Shown: piece after piece, positions 9,097 through 17,700 of the stretch | Layout of the letters: each line of letters starts with the position of its first letter | Numbering within the stretch: position 1 is the stretch's first letter | Source: Bdellovibrionales bacterium | GTDB taxonomy: Bacteria; Bdellovibrionota; Bdellovibrionia; Bdellovibrionales; Bdellovibrionaceae | DNA length: 64,000 nt | Assembly: GCA_018266295.1 (NCBI GenBank) | Contig: JAFEAQ010000022.1 | Coordinates: 124,001 to 188,000, forward strand | Reading direction: 5' to 3' | Position numbers and translations under genes: made by a program | Notes under the pieces: generated by a model | Told to the model about the DNA's origin: nothing | Databases searched by the model: none | Seen by the model: the letters and a program-made list of their open reading frames with translations, nothing else

Positions 9097-10035
9097 TCAT
9101 GAGACTTCTATAACCACAGTCTTTTTATAAAGCTCTTCTATCTGCGAGGCCGATCCCAAAGTCGTTCCCTCTTCGCTCAAGGTGGCAGCGGCGGCGGCAA
9201 GCCCCCATCGCAATATATCTGAAGCAGATGAGTTGCCTTTGAAAAGCTGAGCCACCATGGCACCAACCATCGAATCCCCGGCACCGACCGTGGATCTTAT
9301 TTTCACTCGCGGAATCCGGCCAAAAAAACAACCGGAGGACGTCACCAAAAGAGCTCCGCCCTCGACAGAAGAAACGCAGACATAAGACACGCTCTGCAAA
9401 AGCTGAAGAGCTTTCTTTTTTACTGCGGAGAGAGTCCGCACCCGACTTTGAGTCATTAACTGAAACTCTTCTAGATTGGGCTTTATCAACAAAAGCTTAT
9501 GTTTTGTCAGATGCCGAAGAATCGCCCCCGGGCAGTCGATAACCACACTTGCATTTTTCTTTTGCGCAATCGAAATGAATCCTGTGAGATCTCGAACCGA
9601 AAAATTTGGAGGTAGGGATCCGCCGATGACGAGTATTCCCATGTGATGCTGACTTCGTACAAATCTTGAAAGCTGATCCTTTTCCCGAGGCTCAATTCTG
9701 GGGCCTGAAAAACTTAAGCGGGTCTGCTGATGATGATGCCGGCTAGAAATCGTTACATTGGTCCGCGTGGGTTCTTTGATCGCTATAAAGTGCTGACGAA
9801 TATTTTCTTTTTTTAGAAGACTCGCGACTTCATATCCCGCGGCACCGCCCAAAAAACCAGAAGCAACAACCGGAACTTTGAGACGGCACAAAATACGGGC
9901 GACATTGATAGCATTGCCACCAGGTGCATGGGCCTCATCCTGAACATAGGTTTTCTCGTTGGGAATAATACGATCCACAAATCCACTAATATCTAGCGAA
10001 GGATTGGGCGTGATCGTGAGAACGGCATTCTTCAT
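9097..10035 (-). CDS. pfkB: PfkB-family 6-phosphofructokinase / hexose-phosphate kinase
   Basis: A 312-residue ribokinase-fold kinase starting at MKNAVLTITPNPSLD, the conserved N-terminal strand of the Pfk-2/FruK/LacC branch; a longer frame beginning 11 codons upstream is not needed. The signature APGGNAINVARIL binds the sugar phosphate and TVGAGDSMVGAMV supplies the catalytic Asp. SMVGAM is the form seen in E. coli Pfk-2, which favours fructose-6-phosphate kinase over 1-phosphofructokinase. No PTS gene lies beside it. In M. tuberculosis, pfkB is next to a PRTase/erythromycin-esterase fusion in the dormancy regulon, echoing the gene content here. Confidence 0.85.
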   Translation of the reverse strand: MKNAVLTITPNPSLDISGFVDRIIPNEKTYVQDEAHAPGGNAINVARILCRLKVPVVASGFLGGAAGYEVASLLKKENIRQHFIAIKEPTRTNVTISSRHHHQQTRLSFSGPRIEPREKDQLSRFVRSQHHMGILVIGGSLPPNFSVRDLTGFISIAQKKNASVVIDCPGAILRHLTKHKLLLIKPNLEEFQLMTQSRVRTLSAVKKKALQLLQSVSYVCVSSVEGGALLVTSSGCFFGRIPRVKIRSTVGAGDSMVGAMVAQLFKGNSSASDILRWGLAAAAATLSEEGTTLGSASQIEELYKKTVVIEVS

Positions 10036-10136
10036 AGCCCGACAATACCACTTTATTTTGACCAGCATTTACGATTTATAAGAGAAAAAGAACTTCGCTG
10101 TTTTTTTCTGTATTTGGGATTTTCTTTAGAAAATAC

Positions 10137-10151
10137 TTCGGCAACGCCGAA
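10137..10151. promoter_or_regulatory. Inverted repeat upstream of cassette copy 1
   Basis: TTCGGC and GCCGAA separated by AAC form a perfect 6-bp dyad 34 bases upstream of the XRE regulator start. The spacing fits an operator or a short leader hairpin for autoregulation. No equivalent of this exact sequence precedes copy 2, so common control is not shown. Confidence 0.4.
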
Positions 10152-10184
10152 TTAAACAACGGGCAGTATATTGAGGGAGGAATT

Positions 10185-10586
10185 TTGGTCACGCTCGTAA
10201 AGACGCTGATGACTCTTCGTGGAGTCAATCAAACAGAGCTATCCAAGCAAACTGGTGTATCAGTCACCGCAATTTCGAGGTTTTTAAATAACTCATCGGA
10301 ACTGCGCTCTGAAGCCATGCTCAACATCCTCTCCTCTCTTGGCGCGGATGTGACGTCAGTTGTGAAAAAGGAAATCAGTAAAGCACTTGGAGATGAAGAC
10401 GATCTTTCCATTGGCGAGGACATTCGTTTCCTGCTGGAGCAGACTGCACCGATCACTAGAAAGACCATCACTGATACGTTGATTGCGAATTTTAGAAACG
10501 ACAAGAATCCCGATACGAAAAACAGAATTAAACGACTCAGAAAATATCGTGATTCAATTAAAACAGTAAGGAGGCAGCCTTGCTAG
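10185..10586 (+). CDS. XRE-type HTH regulator, cassette gene 1 (copy 1)
   Basis: A 133-residue protein with an N-terminal helix-turn-helix (residues about 8-55; TELSKQTGVSVTAISRFLN is the HTH). The remaining 80 residues are charged and basic toward the C-terminus. It starts at TTG, preceded by GGGAGG 5 bases upstream. Its stop overlaps the start of the next gene, so the two are translationally coupled. From family knowledge, many Bdellovibrionota TIGR02147 proteins fuse an HTH to a DUF4423 domain; here the two parts appear as adjacent genes. It probably autoregulates the cassette. Confidence 0.75.
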   Translation: MVTLVKTLMTLRGVNQTELSKQTGVSVTAISRFLNNSSELRSEAMLNILSSLGADVTSVVKKEISKALGDEDDLSIGEDIRFLLEQTAPITRKTITDTLIANFRNDKNPDTKNRIKRLRKYRDSIKTVRRQPC

Positions 10587-11143
10587 ACACTAAGACAAAT
10601 AACCATACAGAGCCGACACTGGCTTCTGGGGCCGCATTAAGCCCCATTAGTTATGCTGACGCTCTTGAAAACTATCGGAAGAACACAGATTGGTGGGTTG
10701 TATTTGCAGCCTTCGACCTTCCCGACTTCCAACCGTCACCTCTTTGGGTTTCTCAACGAGTTAAACTGCCTGTTGACGTTGTTGTAGAAGCCATGGAAGG
10801 ACTTGCCGTCCTGGGTTATCTCAGAAAAGAAAACGGCGCCTTCTACTCCATCAAAGGTAAAGATTTTGTTAAATTCAACGTCACGAGCCAGAAAAAGACT
10901 GAAGTGATTGAAGAACATTCTTTGATCTCTCACCAAATCATAAATCAGCTTACAGAAGACGCTTTAATGGCAGTTGATCACAGATGTTTCGCATCAAATG
11001 TTGAAATATTGAAGGAACTTTACTCTGATGTCGCCAAGGCCTTCGAGAAGGCCTACCAAGCTTCGACAGAAGCCAAAAACAAGGATCGTATTTTTAAAAT
11101 GACTTTTACAGCCGTTGACGTACTCCAAGGGAGGGATCAATAA
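10580..11143 (+). CDS. DUF4423/TIGR02147-like protein, cassette gene 2 (copy 1)
   Basis: 187 residues. The segment WWVVFAAFDLPDFQPSPLW followed by WVSQRVKLPVDVVVEAMEGL and LGYLRKENGAFY matches the winged-helix-like start of the DUF4423 domain in TIGR02147 proteins. The later VEILKELYSDVAKAF region is helical. Initiation is at TTG with GGAGG 5 bases upstream, overlapping the HTH gene by 7 bases. The likely role is as the sensing or dimerisation half of the upstream HTH protein; no enzymatic motif is visible. Its counterpart is at 49807-50337. Confidence 0.7.
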   Translation: MLDTKTNNHTEPTLASGAALSPISYADALENYRKNTDWWVVFAAFDLPDFQPSPLWVSQRVKLPVDVVVEAMEGLAVLGYLRKENGAFYSIKGKDFVKFNVTSQKKTEVIEEHSLISHQIINQLTEDALMAVDHRCFASNVEILKELYSDVAKAFEKAYQASTEAKNKDRIFKMTFTAVDVLQGRDQ

Positions 11144-11512
11144 ATGAAATCTCTAGTCACTCTACTTATCACAGTATTTGCATCCGCAGCTTTCGCCGGA
11201 GGATCTGGCGGCGGCGGCGTTATGATGAACAACTTCATGGTTCGCCCAGACAGAACGTTTGAGCTTGGCGGAGCTGGTGGCGGCGGTGGCGTTCGCCCAG
11301 GAATGCAAACCATGGCAGCAAAACAGCCTGAAATCGTATACAGTATTCGACAATCCGAAGAATCAGTGATTTTTGCACACGCTCAACTCATCAATAATAA
11401 ATGGCAAATTGAACGGTTTTCTTTACCAAAAACTGAATTTACGATGAATGAAGAATTCGAATCGGCTTTGAAATTATCTCAACAAACTAAACAATGGATT
11501 GAGATTAAGTAA
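11144..11512 (+). CDS. Exported Gly-rich GGGG/RPGM protein, cassette gene 3 (copy 1)
   Basis: 122 residues with a clear signal peptide (MKSLVTLLITVFASAAFA, cleavage near residue 18). Two Gly-rich tracts follow, the second leading into VRPGM, then PEIVYSI and a C-terminal domain ending LSQQTKQWIEIK. The counterpart at 50334-50621 shares the signal peptide, GGGG-xRPGM, PEIVY, an NxxWxI segment and the C-terminal LKNWAEVK-like end, so selection on the mature protein is evident. The function is unknown; small Gly-rich exported proteins are common beside TIGR02147 genes in Bdellovibrionota. GGGAGGG precedes the start, which directly follows the previous stop. Confidence 0.75.
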   Translation: MKSLVTLLITVFASAAFAGGSGGGGVMMNNFMVRPDRTFELGGAGGGGGVRPGMQTMAAKQPEIVYSIRQSEESVIFAHAQLINNKWQIERFSLPKTEFTMNEEFESALKLSQQTKQWIEIK

Positions 11513-12216
11513 ATGGCAATTCAGATTCCGCGCCCTAAGACTACAGTTCTTCCAGAGTTAAAAGCTGGTGCCTTTACATGCCCTCACTGCAACGTAATGG
11601 CACAAATGCATTGGCTGCATACAGAAGCGAATGGTGAAGGGCGCTTTAAACAACGAATCAGACTGTCCACTTGCCAAACCTGCCAAAATACGTCTGTATG
11701 GTTAGTCCGTTCCGAGTTCATCAACGAAGAAACCGTATTGATCGGCGAAATTGTCTACCCTAATCCCGTAAAACACTTTCCACATGATAATTTACCGGAC
11801 GACGTAAAAAAGACTTCGTGGAAGCAGCGAGTTTGATCGCAATATCCCCCAGAGCGTCTGCGGCCTTACTACGATTGGCTTTGGAGAAATTGCTCGCACA
11901 TGCAGGATCTAAAGAAGCTAACCTTAACGACACAATTAAAGCGTTTGTGTCTAAGGGCCTGCCCAAAGAAGTTCAACAGGCCCTAGATATCGTTAGAGTT
12001 ACGGGAAATAGCGCTGTTCATCCTGGAAAAATGGATGACGCCGATGTTGCTGAAATCTCCATTAGTCTATTTGAACTAATTAACTTCCTTTGCGAGGAAC
12101 TGATCGCCCGCCAGCAAAGACTGAACAACTTGTACAACAAACTTCCGAGCAGTATCTTAGCGCAAATTTCACGCAGAGACGGCCATACAATAGGCTCTAA
12201 TCAAGAAATGGCATAA
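11513..12216 (+). CDS. Zinc-ribbon DUF4145 protein, cassette gene 4 (copy 1), split by a -1 frame change
   Basis: Two overlapping frames (11513-11836 and 11818-12216) together match the intact 224-residue copy 2 protein end to end. The N-terminal part has a zinc-ribbon pattern CPHC ... CQTC. The second part carries the DUF4145-like core RASAALLRLALEKLL and RVTGNSAVHPG. DUF4145 has been grouped with the HEPN fold, whose members are often RNases, and R..GN.A.H may correspond to its conserved polar motif (inference). The frame change falls at GTA AAA AAG (11804-11812): a -1 slip there yields DVKKDFVEAAS, aligning with DVKRDFEEAAN in copy 2. It is therefore either programmed frameshifting or a one-base loss in an A run. 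GTG at 11818 could alternatively restart translation. Confidence 0.75.
11806..11812 (+). other. A AAA AAG slippery heptamer, candidate -1 frameshift site
   Basis: The heptamer is in the phase GTA AAA AAG relative to the 11513 start, the same phase as GCA AAA AAG in E. coli dnaX. Slipping one base back joins the two halves of the DUF4145 gene with no missing residue. No strong upstream Shine-Dalgarno stimulator is visible; downstream only a weak CTTC/GAAG stem was seen. Confidence 0.5.
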
Positions 12217-12217
12217 A

Positions 12218-12919
12218 ATGGAAATCGAAAGTATATCTAAAACAGCGGAGGCAGTTAAAAGCGCTTCAGAATTTGGCACAGAGGCTATCAAATTTGTTCG
12301 TGTGCTTACCGATGAGCCGACAAAGGAACTTGCGGGCATTTTAACAGACAAGCTAAAGTTCTATAGGTGGAAAAATCAGCAGAAAATGCTTTTAAAAGCA
12401 GCCGCGTTCATGGAAGAAAAAGGTCTAGATGTCCCATCAAGATATCTCCCAATTAAAGAACTTGTTCCTCTGTTAGAATACTCATCACTTGAAGACGACG
12501 AATATCTGCAAACTCTCTGGGCGGCATTACTAGCGAATTCGGCCGACACAGAAACAACAAATTCCAACAATCTGATGTTCATTGAAATCCTCAAAAATCT
12601 TTCCAAATTGGAAGCACAAATTTTAATGACGGTTTTTTCAATTCCAAACTGCGTAAATGAAAATGGAATGATTATTACATCTGACCTACCAAATAGTGCC
12701 ACGATGATGAGTCCACTACCTAACGCAAGACTTGAGCCCGGCCCAAGCGAAGAAGTAAAGATGGCGTTGGCAAATTTAGACCGCCTAGGATGTATTTATA
12801 TTGTTGAAACAATTGGAGGTGACCAGAGATTTGAGACTATCAAAGCCCGTGAACTCGGTCGCCAACTTGTTAAAGCCTGCACTATCATTGAAATGGCTGA
12901 TTCCGTAGAACGATCTTAA
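12218..12919 (+). CDS. DUF4393 (Abi-alpha-like) protein, cassette gene 5 (copy 1)
   Basis: 233 residues. The core VLTDEPTKELAGILTDKLKF followed by YRWKNQQKMLLKAA, then LVPLLEYSSLEDDEYLQTLW and AALLANSA, is the signature arrangement of the DUF4393/Abi-alpha family, a group named from abortive-infection proteins. The C-terminal part (ALANLDRLGCIYIVETIGGD) resembles a winged-helix end. No transmembrane segment is obvious. It starts one base after the preceding stop without its own Shine-Dalgarno, so it is translationally coupled. It is about 55-60% identical by eye to the protein at 51312-51992. It is the likely effector or effector partner of the cassette (inference). Confidence 0.78.
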   Translation: MEIESISKTAEAVKSASEFGTEAIKFVRVLTDEPTKELAGILTDKLKFYRWKNQQKMLLKAAAFMEEKGLDVPSRYLPIKELVPLLEYSSLEDDEYLQTLWAALLANSADTETTNSNNLMFIEILKNLSKLEAQILMTVFSIPNCVNENGMIITSDLPNSATMMSPLPNARLEPGPSEEVKMALANLDRLGCIYIVETIGGDQRFETIKARELGRQLVKACTIIEMADSVERS

Positions 12920-12928
12920 TTGGCTTTA

Positions 12929-13486
12929 TTAAGATTGTTTTCTCAGCACCTCTTCAGCCTGGAGAACAAGGTCTTCCTTACTTTTTACCTCTACCTGCAG
13001 ATCACTTTTTTCTTGTGACAATGCCGACATAGTTTTTACTAAATCGTTCTTTTCCAGATTAGCTTTTTCGATATAGGACTCAACATATAGTTTCTGTGTG
13101 GAGTAACTACTTTTCTTCGCGATGAGATCATCCCGGCTTCTCAAAAAATCAAACAATCGAAGTGTAATCAAAAGCCAAATCAGTTTTCTATAATTCAATT
13201 CAATAGTCTGCGATTGATTTAACAGTTCAATCAATCCTCTTCTCTCCTCGTGGCTCTTTAAAAGAAGCGCTTCAAGCAAAATAACTTGGTCTTGAGATTT
13301 TTTAAGTTCATATGCCAATACTGCTTCACGCTTCTTCGACTCAACAAGTTCATCCTGCAAGATTTTTAGCTTGCCTTGAAGGTCGGCTATCTTCTTATCT
13401 TTCTTGTGAGCAACAACGGCACCGCCACCACCAGCCCCACCCAGCAGGGACAACAACGCGATGATCCCAACAGTGACTGGCTCCAT
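12929..13486 (-). CDS. Membrane-anchored coiled-coil protein of unknown function
   Basis: 185 residues. The start at MEPVTVGIIALLSLLGGAGGGG is supported by GGAGGG 9 bases upstream and gives an N-terminal hydrophobic segment (residues 3-26) followed by KKDKK, so N-out/C-in anchoring is likely. Residues about 30-100 and 135-185 are heptad-rich coiled coil, broken by a second hydrophobic patch (KLIWLLITLRLFDFL). It is two bases downstream of the 316-residue gene on the same strand, so the two form an operon. It resembles phage or defence accessory coiled-coil proteins only in shape; no family was recognised. Confidence 0.6.
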   Translation of the reverse strand: MEPVTVGIIALLSLLGGAGGGGAVVAHKKDKKIADLQGKLKILQDELVESKKREAVLAYELKKSQDQVILLEALLLKSHEERRGLIELLNQSQTIELNYRKLIWLLITLRLFDFLRSRDDLIAKKSSYSTQKLYVESYIEKANLEKNDLVKTMSALSQEKSDLQVEVKSKEDLVLQAEEVLRKQS

Positions 13487-13487
13487 A

Positions 13488-14438
13488 TTATCTAGCCCTC
13501 CCATTAGCAATCAACTTTTGCGCCTCATTACTTAATAGCACATCTTCATCTACTAAGGATTCAATGCGGGAGCTCAAATCTTTCTGTCGACTAAGAACTG
13601 AATTTTCAAACTCATTGACCAAAGAGCCATAAGACAAGACAACCTCTTGATTCCTTTCGATAATCTTGAGGCAATGCTCTAATTGCTTACTATCGGTCAT
13701 CTGATTTTTTAAAAGGTGAAATAAAGCATTTGATGCAAGACCAACTGATGGCCAGTTAGCGCTTGCAATAGATTTTGGCGACAATGACAGTCCACCGAAC
13801 ACACAAAAACTATGCGAAAAAAATCGAACTGCCGATTCTCTCGTGGAATTTCTTTGTTTCGAATCACAGCCCTTTGTGTGAACAGAGAGATAAAGCTTAA
13901 TTAGTCCCTCTACTAACATTGAGCCAGCAATATCACGTCCCTTAATGGTCAAGTATTTCTGATAAACCTCCTTATCAGGAAGACCATTTTTTTCAAAATA
14001 ATCTCTAAAATAACTACTCCCGGGAAGGGGCATGCCCTCCTTTGAAAAGGAATCCATGAATAGATGAGACAGCCAAGCGGCCAATCCTTTCATAGGACTG
14101 CCGTAATGTTCAGCATTAAGGTTGAAAACTTCTTGGGGGTTAAGTATATCATGACCAAATCTCAGCCGATGCAAATATCCTCTGACGGAGTCCACAGGAG
14201 CGTTGCCGTGCCCAAAGTACTCACTTTGATGTGCTTTCTTATGAAGATGAACACCCGGCTTCGCCAGGGCAATAGAACTCAACGCACCTGCCGATCCAAT
14301 TAAGACAGAAAGTACTAGATCGTCTACCCCGAAATCTGCCGAAGTAAGATTTTGAGTGGTTGGAGGTAGGGATTCTAAATCAACCCCTCTCAATAAATCA
14401 GACCAGGCCTCTTGCGAATTGAAATCAATTTTCTCCAT
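13488..14438 (-). CDS. Unknown 316-residue protein with His-rich, YdjM/DUF457-like motifs
   Basis: The N-terminal third contains HLHKKAHQSEYFGHGN, LHRLRFGHD and LSHLFMDSFSKEGMPLPG. The last recalls the SHLLLDxxTPxGxPLxxP motif of YdjM/DUF457 metal-dependent membrane hydrolases, but the several transmembrane helices of that family are not evident, only weak hydrophobic patches (LVLSVLIGSAGALSSIALA). The C-terminal 100 residues are helical and polar. No Shine-Dalgarno precedes the ATG. It is upstream of and probably co-transcribed with the coiled-coil gene. The assignment is tentative. Confidence 0.5.
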   Translation of the reverse strand: MEKIDFNSQEAWSDLLRGVDLESLPPTTQNLTSADFGVDDLVLSVLIGSAGALSSIALAKPGVHLHKKAHQSEYFGHGNAPVDSVRGYLHRLRFGHDILNPQEVFNLNAEHYGSPMKGLAAWLSHLFMDSFSKEGMPLPGSSYFRDYFEKNGLPDKEVYQKYLTIKGRDIAGSMLVEGLIKLYLSVHTKGCDSKQRNSTRESAVRFFSHSFCVFGGLSLSPKSIASANWPSVGLASNALFHLLKNQMTDSKQLEHCLKIIERNQEVVLSYGSLVNEFENSVLSRQKDLSSRIESLVDEDVLLSNEAQKLIANGRAR

Positions 14439-14499
14439 TCTATGATTTTACGAAAGTCAGTCCAATCCTTATACAAAAATCACTAGGCCCTTTTCAAAC

Positions 14500-14535
14500 T
14501 GAGATCCAAGTTAGCAATGGGATCTCATTTTGAGA
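14500..14535. promoter_or_regulatory. Overlapping dyads upstream of the DISARM operon
   Basis: TGAGATCC (14500-14507) and GGATCTCA (14520-14527) form an 8-bp inverted repeat. The right arm overlaps a second dyad, TCTCA-TTT-TGAGA (14523-14535). The second sequence recurs exactly at 36927-36939 upstream of the toxin-antitoxin pair. It may be an operator for the divergent promoters between the 316-residue gene and drmD. Confidence 0.35.
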
Positions 14536-14601
14536 AAGCTTTCGTTAATAATAGTAAGCCAACCATTTCTCCCAATGGCGAACGAACAATAGTCCTCTCA
14601 C

Positions 14602-14677
14602 ACCATCACTATGGTGCGCAGCATATAAACAAATAACTAATCAGGATGAGGGCTTGCCGTACAGCAGGCCTTTTCTT
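14602..14677 (+). terminator. Leader hairpin and Rho-independent terminator upstream of drmD
   Basis: CACCAT/ATGGTG (14602-14617) is followed by a terminator stem GGCTTGC (14651-14657) and GCAGGCC (14664-14670), with one G-U pair, loop CGTACA, and U tract TTTTCTT (14671-14677). It lies 54 bases before the drmD start and no plus-strand gene precedes it, so it would end a short leader transcript. This suggests transcription attenuation of DISARM or a small RNA. Confidence 0.6.
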
Positions 14678-14730
14678 ATGCTAAACATCTAGATTTTAAA
14701 GAGAATACCCAAGTTAACCACGGAGGGCCC

Positions 14731-17700
14731 TTGGGAGCAGAAACACAGCCTGTGAACACATCTATCCCTATTGTTGGTAACCTTGTCGAAGTTCGCCAAA
14801 GACGCTATCTCGTGGAAGCCGTTAAGACGAGCGCAAAGACAAAACTCACCACTCTTACCCTCGCCTGCATCGATGATGACGACCAAGGGAAGAAATTAGA
14901 AGTATTTTGGGAAAAAGAGCTCGATAGAAAAATTATCGAAGCAGACAACTGGGATAAAATCGCCGAAAAAGGATTCGATCCGCCAGAGAAGTTCGCAGCA
15001 TATCTCAATACCATTCGCTGGAATTGTGTAACGGCGACAAATTCTAAACTTTTCCAAGCACCGTTTCGAGCTGGTATTAAAATTGAAACTTACCAACTTG
15101 AACCTCTCCGCCGTGCTCTGCAAATGCCACGAGTGAACTTGTTCATCGCCGATGACGTGGGGCTCGGAAAGACTATCGAAGCCGGCCTGATCATTCGTGA
15201 GCTTCTTTTACGAAGAAAAGTAAACTACGTAGTTGTGGCGGCACCTCCATCAATGATTCCACAGTGGAAGTCAGAGCTAGAAAATCGCTTCGGATTGTCA
15301 TTTCAAATTATTGATCGAGAGTTTATCAGGGACCTACGAAAAGAGCGTGGTTACGCCATCAACCCTTGGTCAACAAACACTCGCTTCCTGATTTCACAAA
15401 AACTTTTAATTGATGAATCATACATGTCGGGACTTCGCGATCTATTAGCCTCAGAACGAATGGGCTCACTATTTATCATGGATGAAGCCCACCACGCAGC
15501 CCCAGCAAGTGGTGTTAAGTTTGCAGTCGACTCAGAGCTAACAAAAGCTACTCGCGAACTTGCATGGCTATTTGAGCATCGAATCTTCCTATCCGCTACT
15601 CCACACAACGGTCATAGCAATAGTTTCTCTGCTCTATTAGAAATTCTTGACCCACATCGCTTCACACGGGGAATTCCGGTGAATCCAAAACTCCGTCAAG
15701 AAGTCATGATTAGAAGGCTTAAGGATGATTTGCGAAGTGTCGTAGGCGGATTGCCAGTACGTGAAGTTATTCAAGTCGATATTGCAGATACTGGGAGCGA
15801 AGTTCCAGAGATCAAACTTTTCGAACTCTTAAACAAATACATTGAGTTACGAGAACGACGTCTTAAAGCATCCCGCAAGTCTATTCAAAATGCATCAACC
15901 CTGGTGATGTCGAATCTTCAACAAAGACTTCTGTCTTCCGTGGAAGCTTTCTACCGAACACTTAGGGTCCACAAAAAAACGGTAATCAGCTCATTAGAGC
16001 AACAACTAAAAGAAGTCGAAACTGAAGACACACAACAAACTCTTGAGCTCCTTGAGCAGGGAGTCGGCGCTGATGATGATAGAGCTCTTTCCGATGAAGA
16101 GACCTTGGCACTTGAGTCAGATGCTCAAACTATAAGTGCTTCAAAAATTGGCCTTGGACCCAAAGAAGGCATTGAGCAAGAAATTAGACTTCTTGAAGAT
16201 ATGGAAACCCTTGCGAACAAATCGCGCGGGCTACCTGATCAAAAAATCCTCAAGCTGCTTGAGTGGATTAAAGAACATCAATGCCCTGAACTCGGGGACT
16301 CAAAATCCAAGAATAAAAAATGGACAGATAAAAGAGTTATTATCTTTACCGAATGGGAAGATACCAAGAGATACATCAAAGAACAGTTACAGTCCGCTAT
16401 TGAAGACACGGATCAAGCCGACAAGAGAATAGAGGTTTATCAAGGATCTACTTCAATTGAAAAGCGTGAACTTATTAAAAAAAGATTTAATGCTGATCCT
16501 GAAAAAGAGCCTCTTAGAATCCTAATATGTACCGATGCAGCAAGAGAAGGTCTCAATCTTCAAAAATATTGCTATAATCTTTTCCACTTTGACGTCCCTT
16601 GGAATCCAAGTCGTATGGAACAGCGAAACGGTCGTATCGACAGAAAACTTCAAGAGTCAGAAGCTGTTTTTTGCTACTACTTCTTCTACCAAGCTAGACC
16701 GGAAGACCGCATCTTAGAGGTCCTAATTAACAAAACCAAACTCATCAGGGAGCAACTTGGAAGCCTAGCTGAAGTTATTGAAGATCGTCTAGCTCAAGAT
16801 CTCAAAGGATCAATCATCAGAAGAAAGACCATTGACGATCTTTACCAAAAGATCAGCGACTCTCAACTTGATGAAGAACGAAAGAAAACATACAAAGCAG
16901 AATATTTGGACGAAGATGACCGAAAGGATTTAATCTCCAAAAATATTCAAGATCTTCGAAAGCAGCTGGATTCTTCAATGGATTGGCTCGGATTCTCCAA
17001 GGATCAGTTCCGTCAAGCTGTCGAAGTTGGACTTGATGTAATTAAAGCACCAAAACTGAAAAAGACAGAAATCCGCGACCATGAAGCCTATCTGATCGAG
17101 ACATCCGAGGACAGCCTTACCAAAAAAACAAGCTGGCTGGAGACCATCGATCAATTGCGAGAGCCTATGGCAAACGAACGATCCGTTGGTGAATGGAGAC
17201 GATCAGCTCCAATCCGCCCAATCGTATTTGAAGACATCGGCGTGATGGATGACTCTGTCGTCCATTTGCATCTTGAACACAAATTATCTCAAAGACTTCT
17301 TGGGCGCTTACTTACACAAGGCTTTGCACATGACGATCTGTCCAGATCTTGCTTTGCCAGCTCTGAAGACGCAGTTCCAAAAGTAGTCCTTATTGGACGA
17401 ATTGCCCTTTACGGCGACCGTGCGACCCGTCTCCATGAAGAAATAGTTAGTGTTTCTTCTGAATGGATTGAAGCGAAGGTTCGCAAAGGAAAAAAGCTTA
17501 AGGTTGAAGCAGAAGCTGCAAGCACAAAAACCAAAGATTCTCTATTCAAAGCAATCTCGAAGAAAAAACATTCCATCAACAAAAAGGTAGTGGAAACCCT
17601 TCAAGATGGCCTTAACGCTGACATCGACGACTTAAAAGAGCCTCTCTTGAAAAAGGCGCACAAGCACACTGAAAAGGCTTATGCCGATCTTGAGAAAAGG

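Larger units (their letters stand above)
10185..12919 (+). repeat. Five-gene cassette, copy 1
   Basis: Five consecutive plus-strand genes, mostly overlapping or abutting, matching gene for gene the block at 49402-51992: XRE regulator, DUF4423-like protein, exported Gly-rich protein, zinc-ribbon DUF4145 protein and DUF4393 protein. Similarity is at the protein level and the DNA is diverged, so this is an old duplication or two independent acquisitions, not a recent repeat. Confidence 0.85.
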
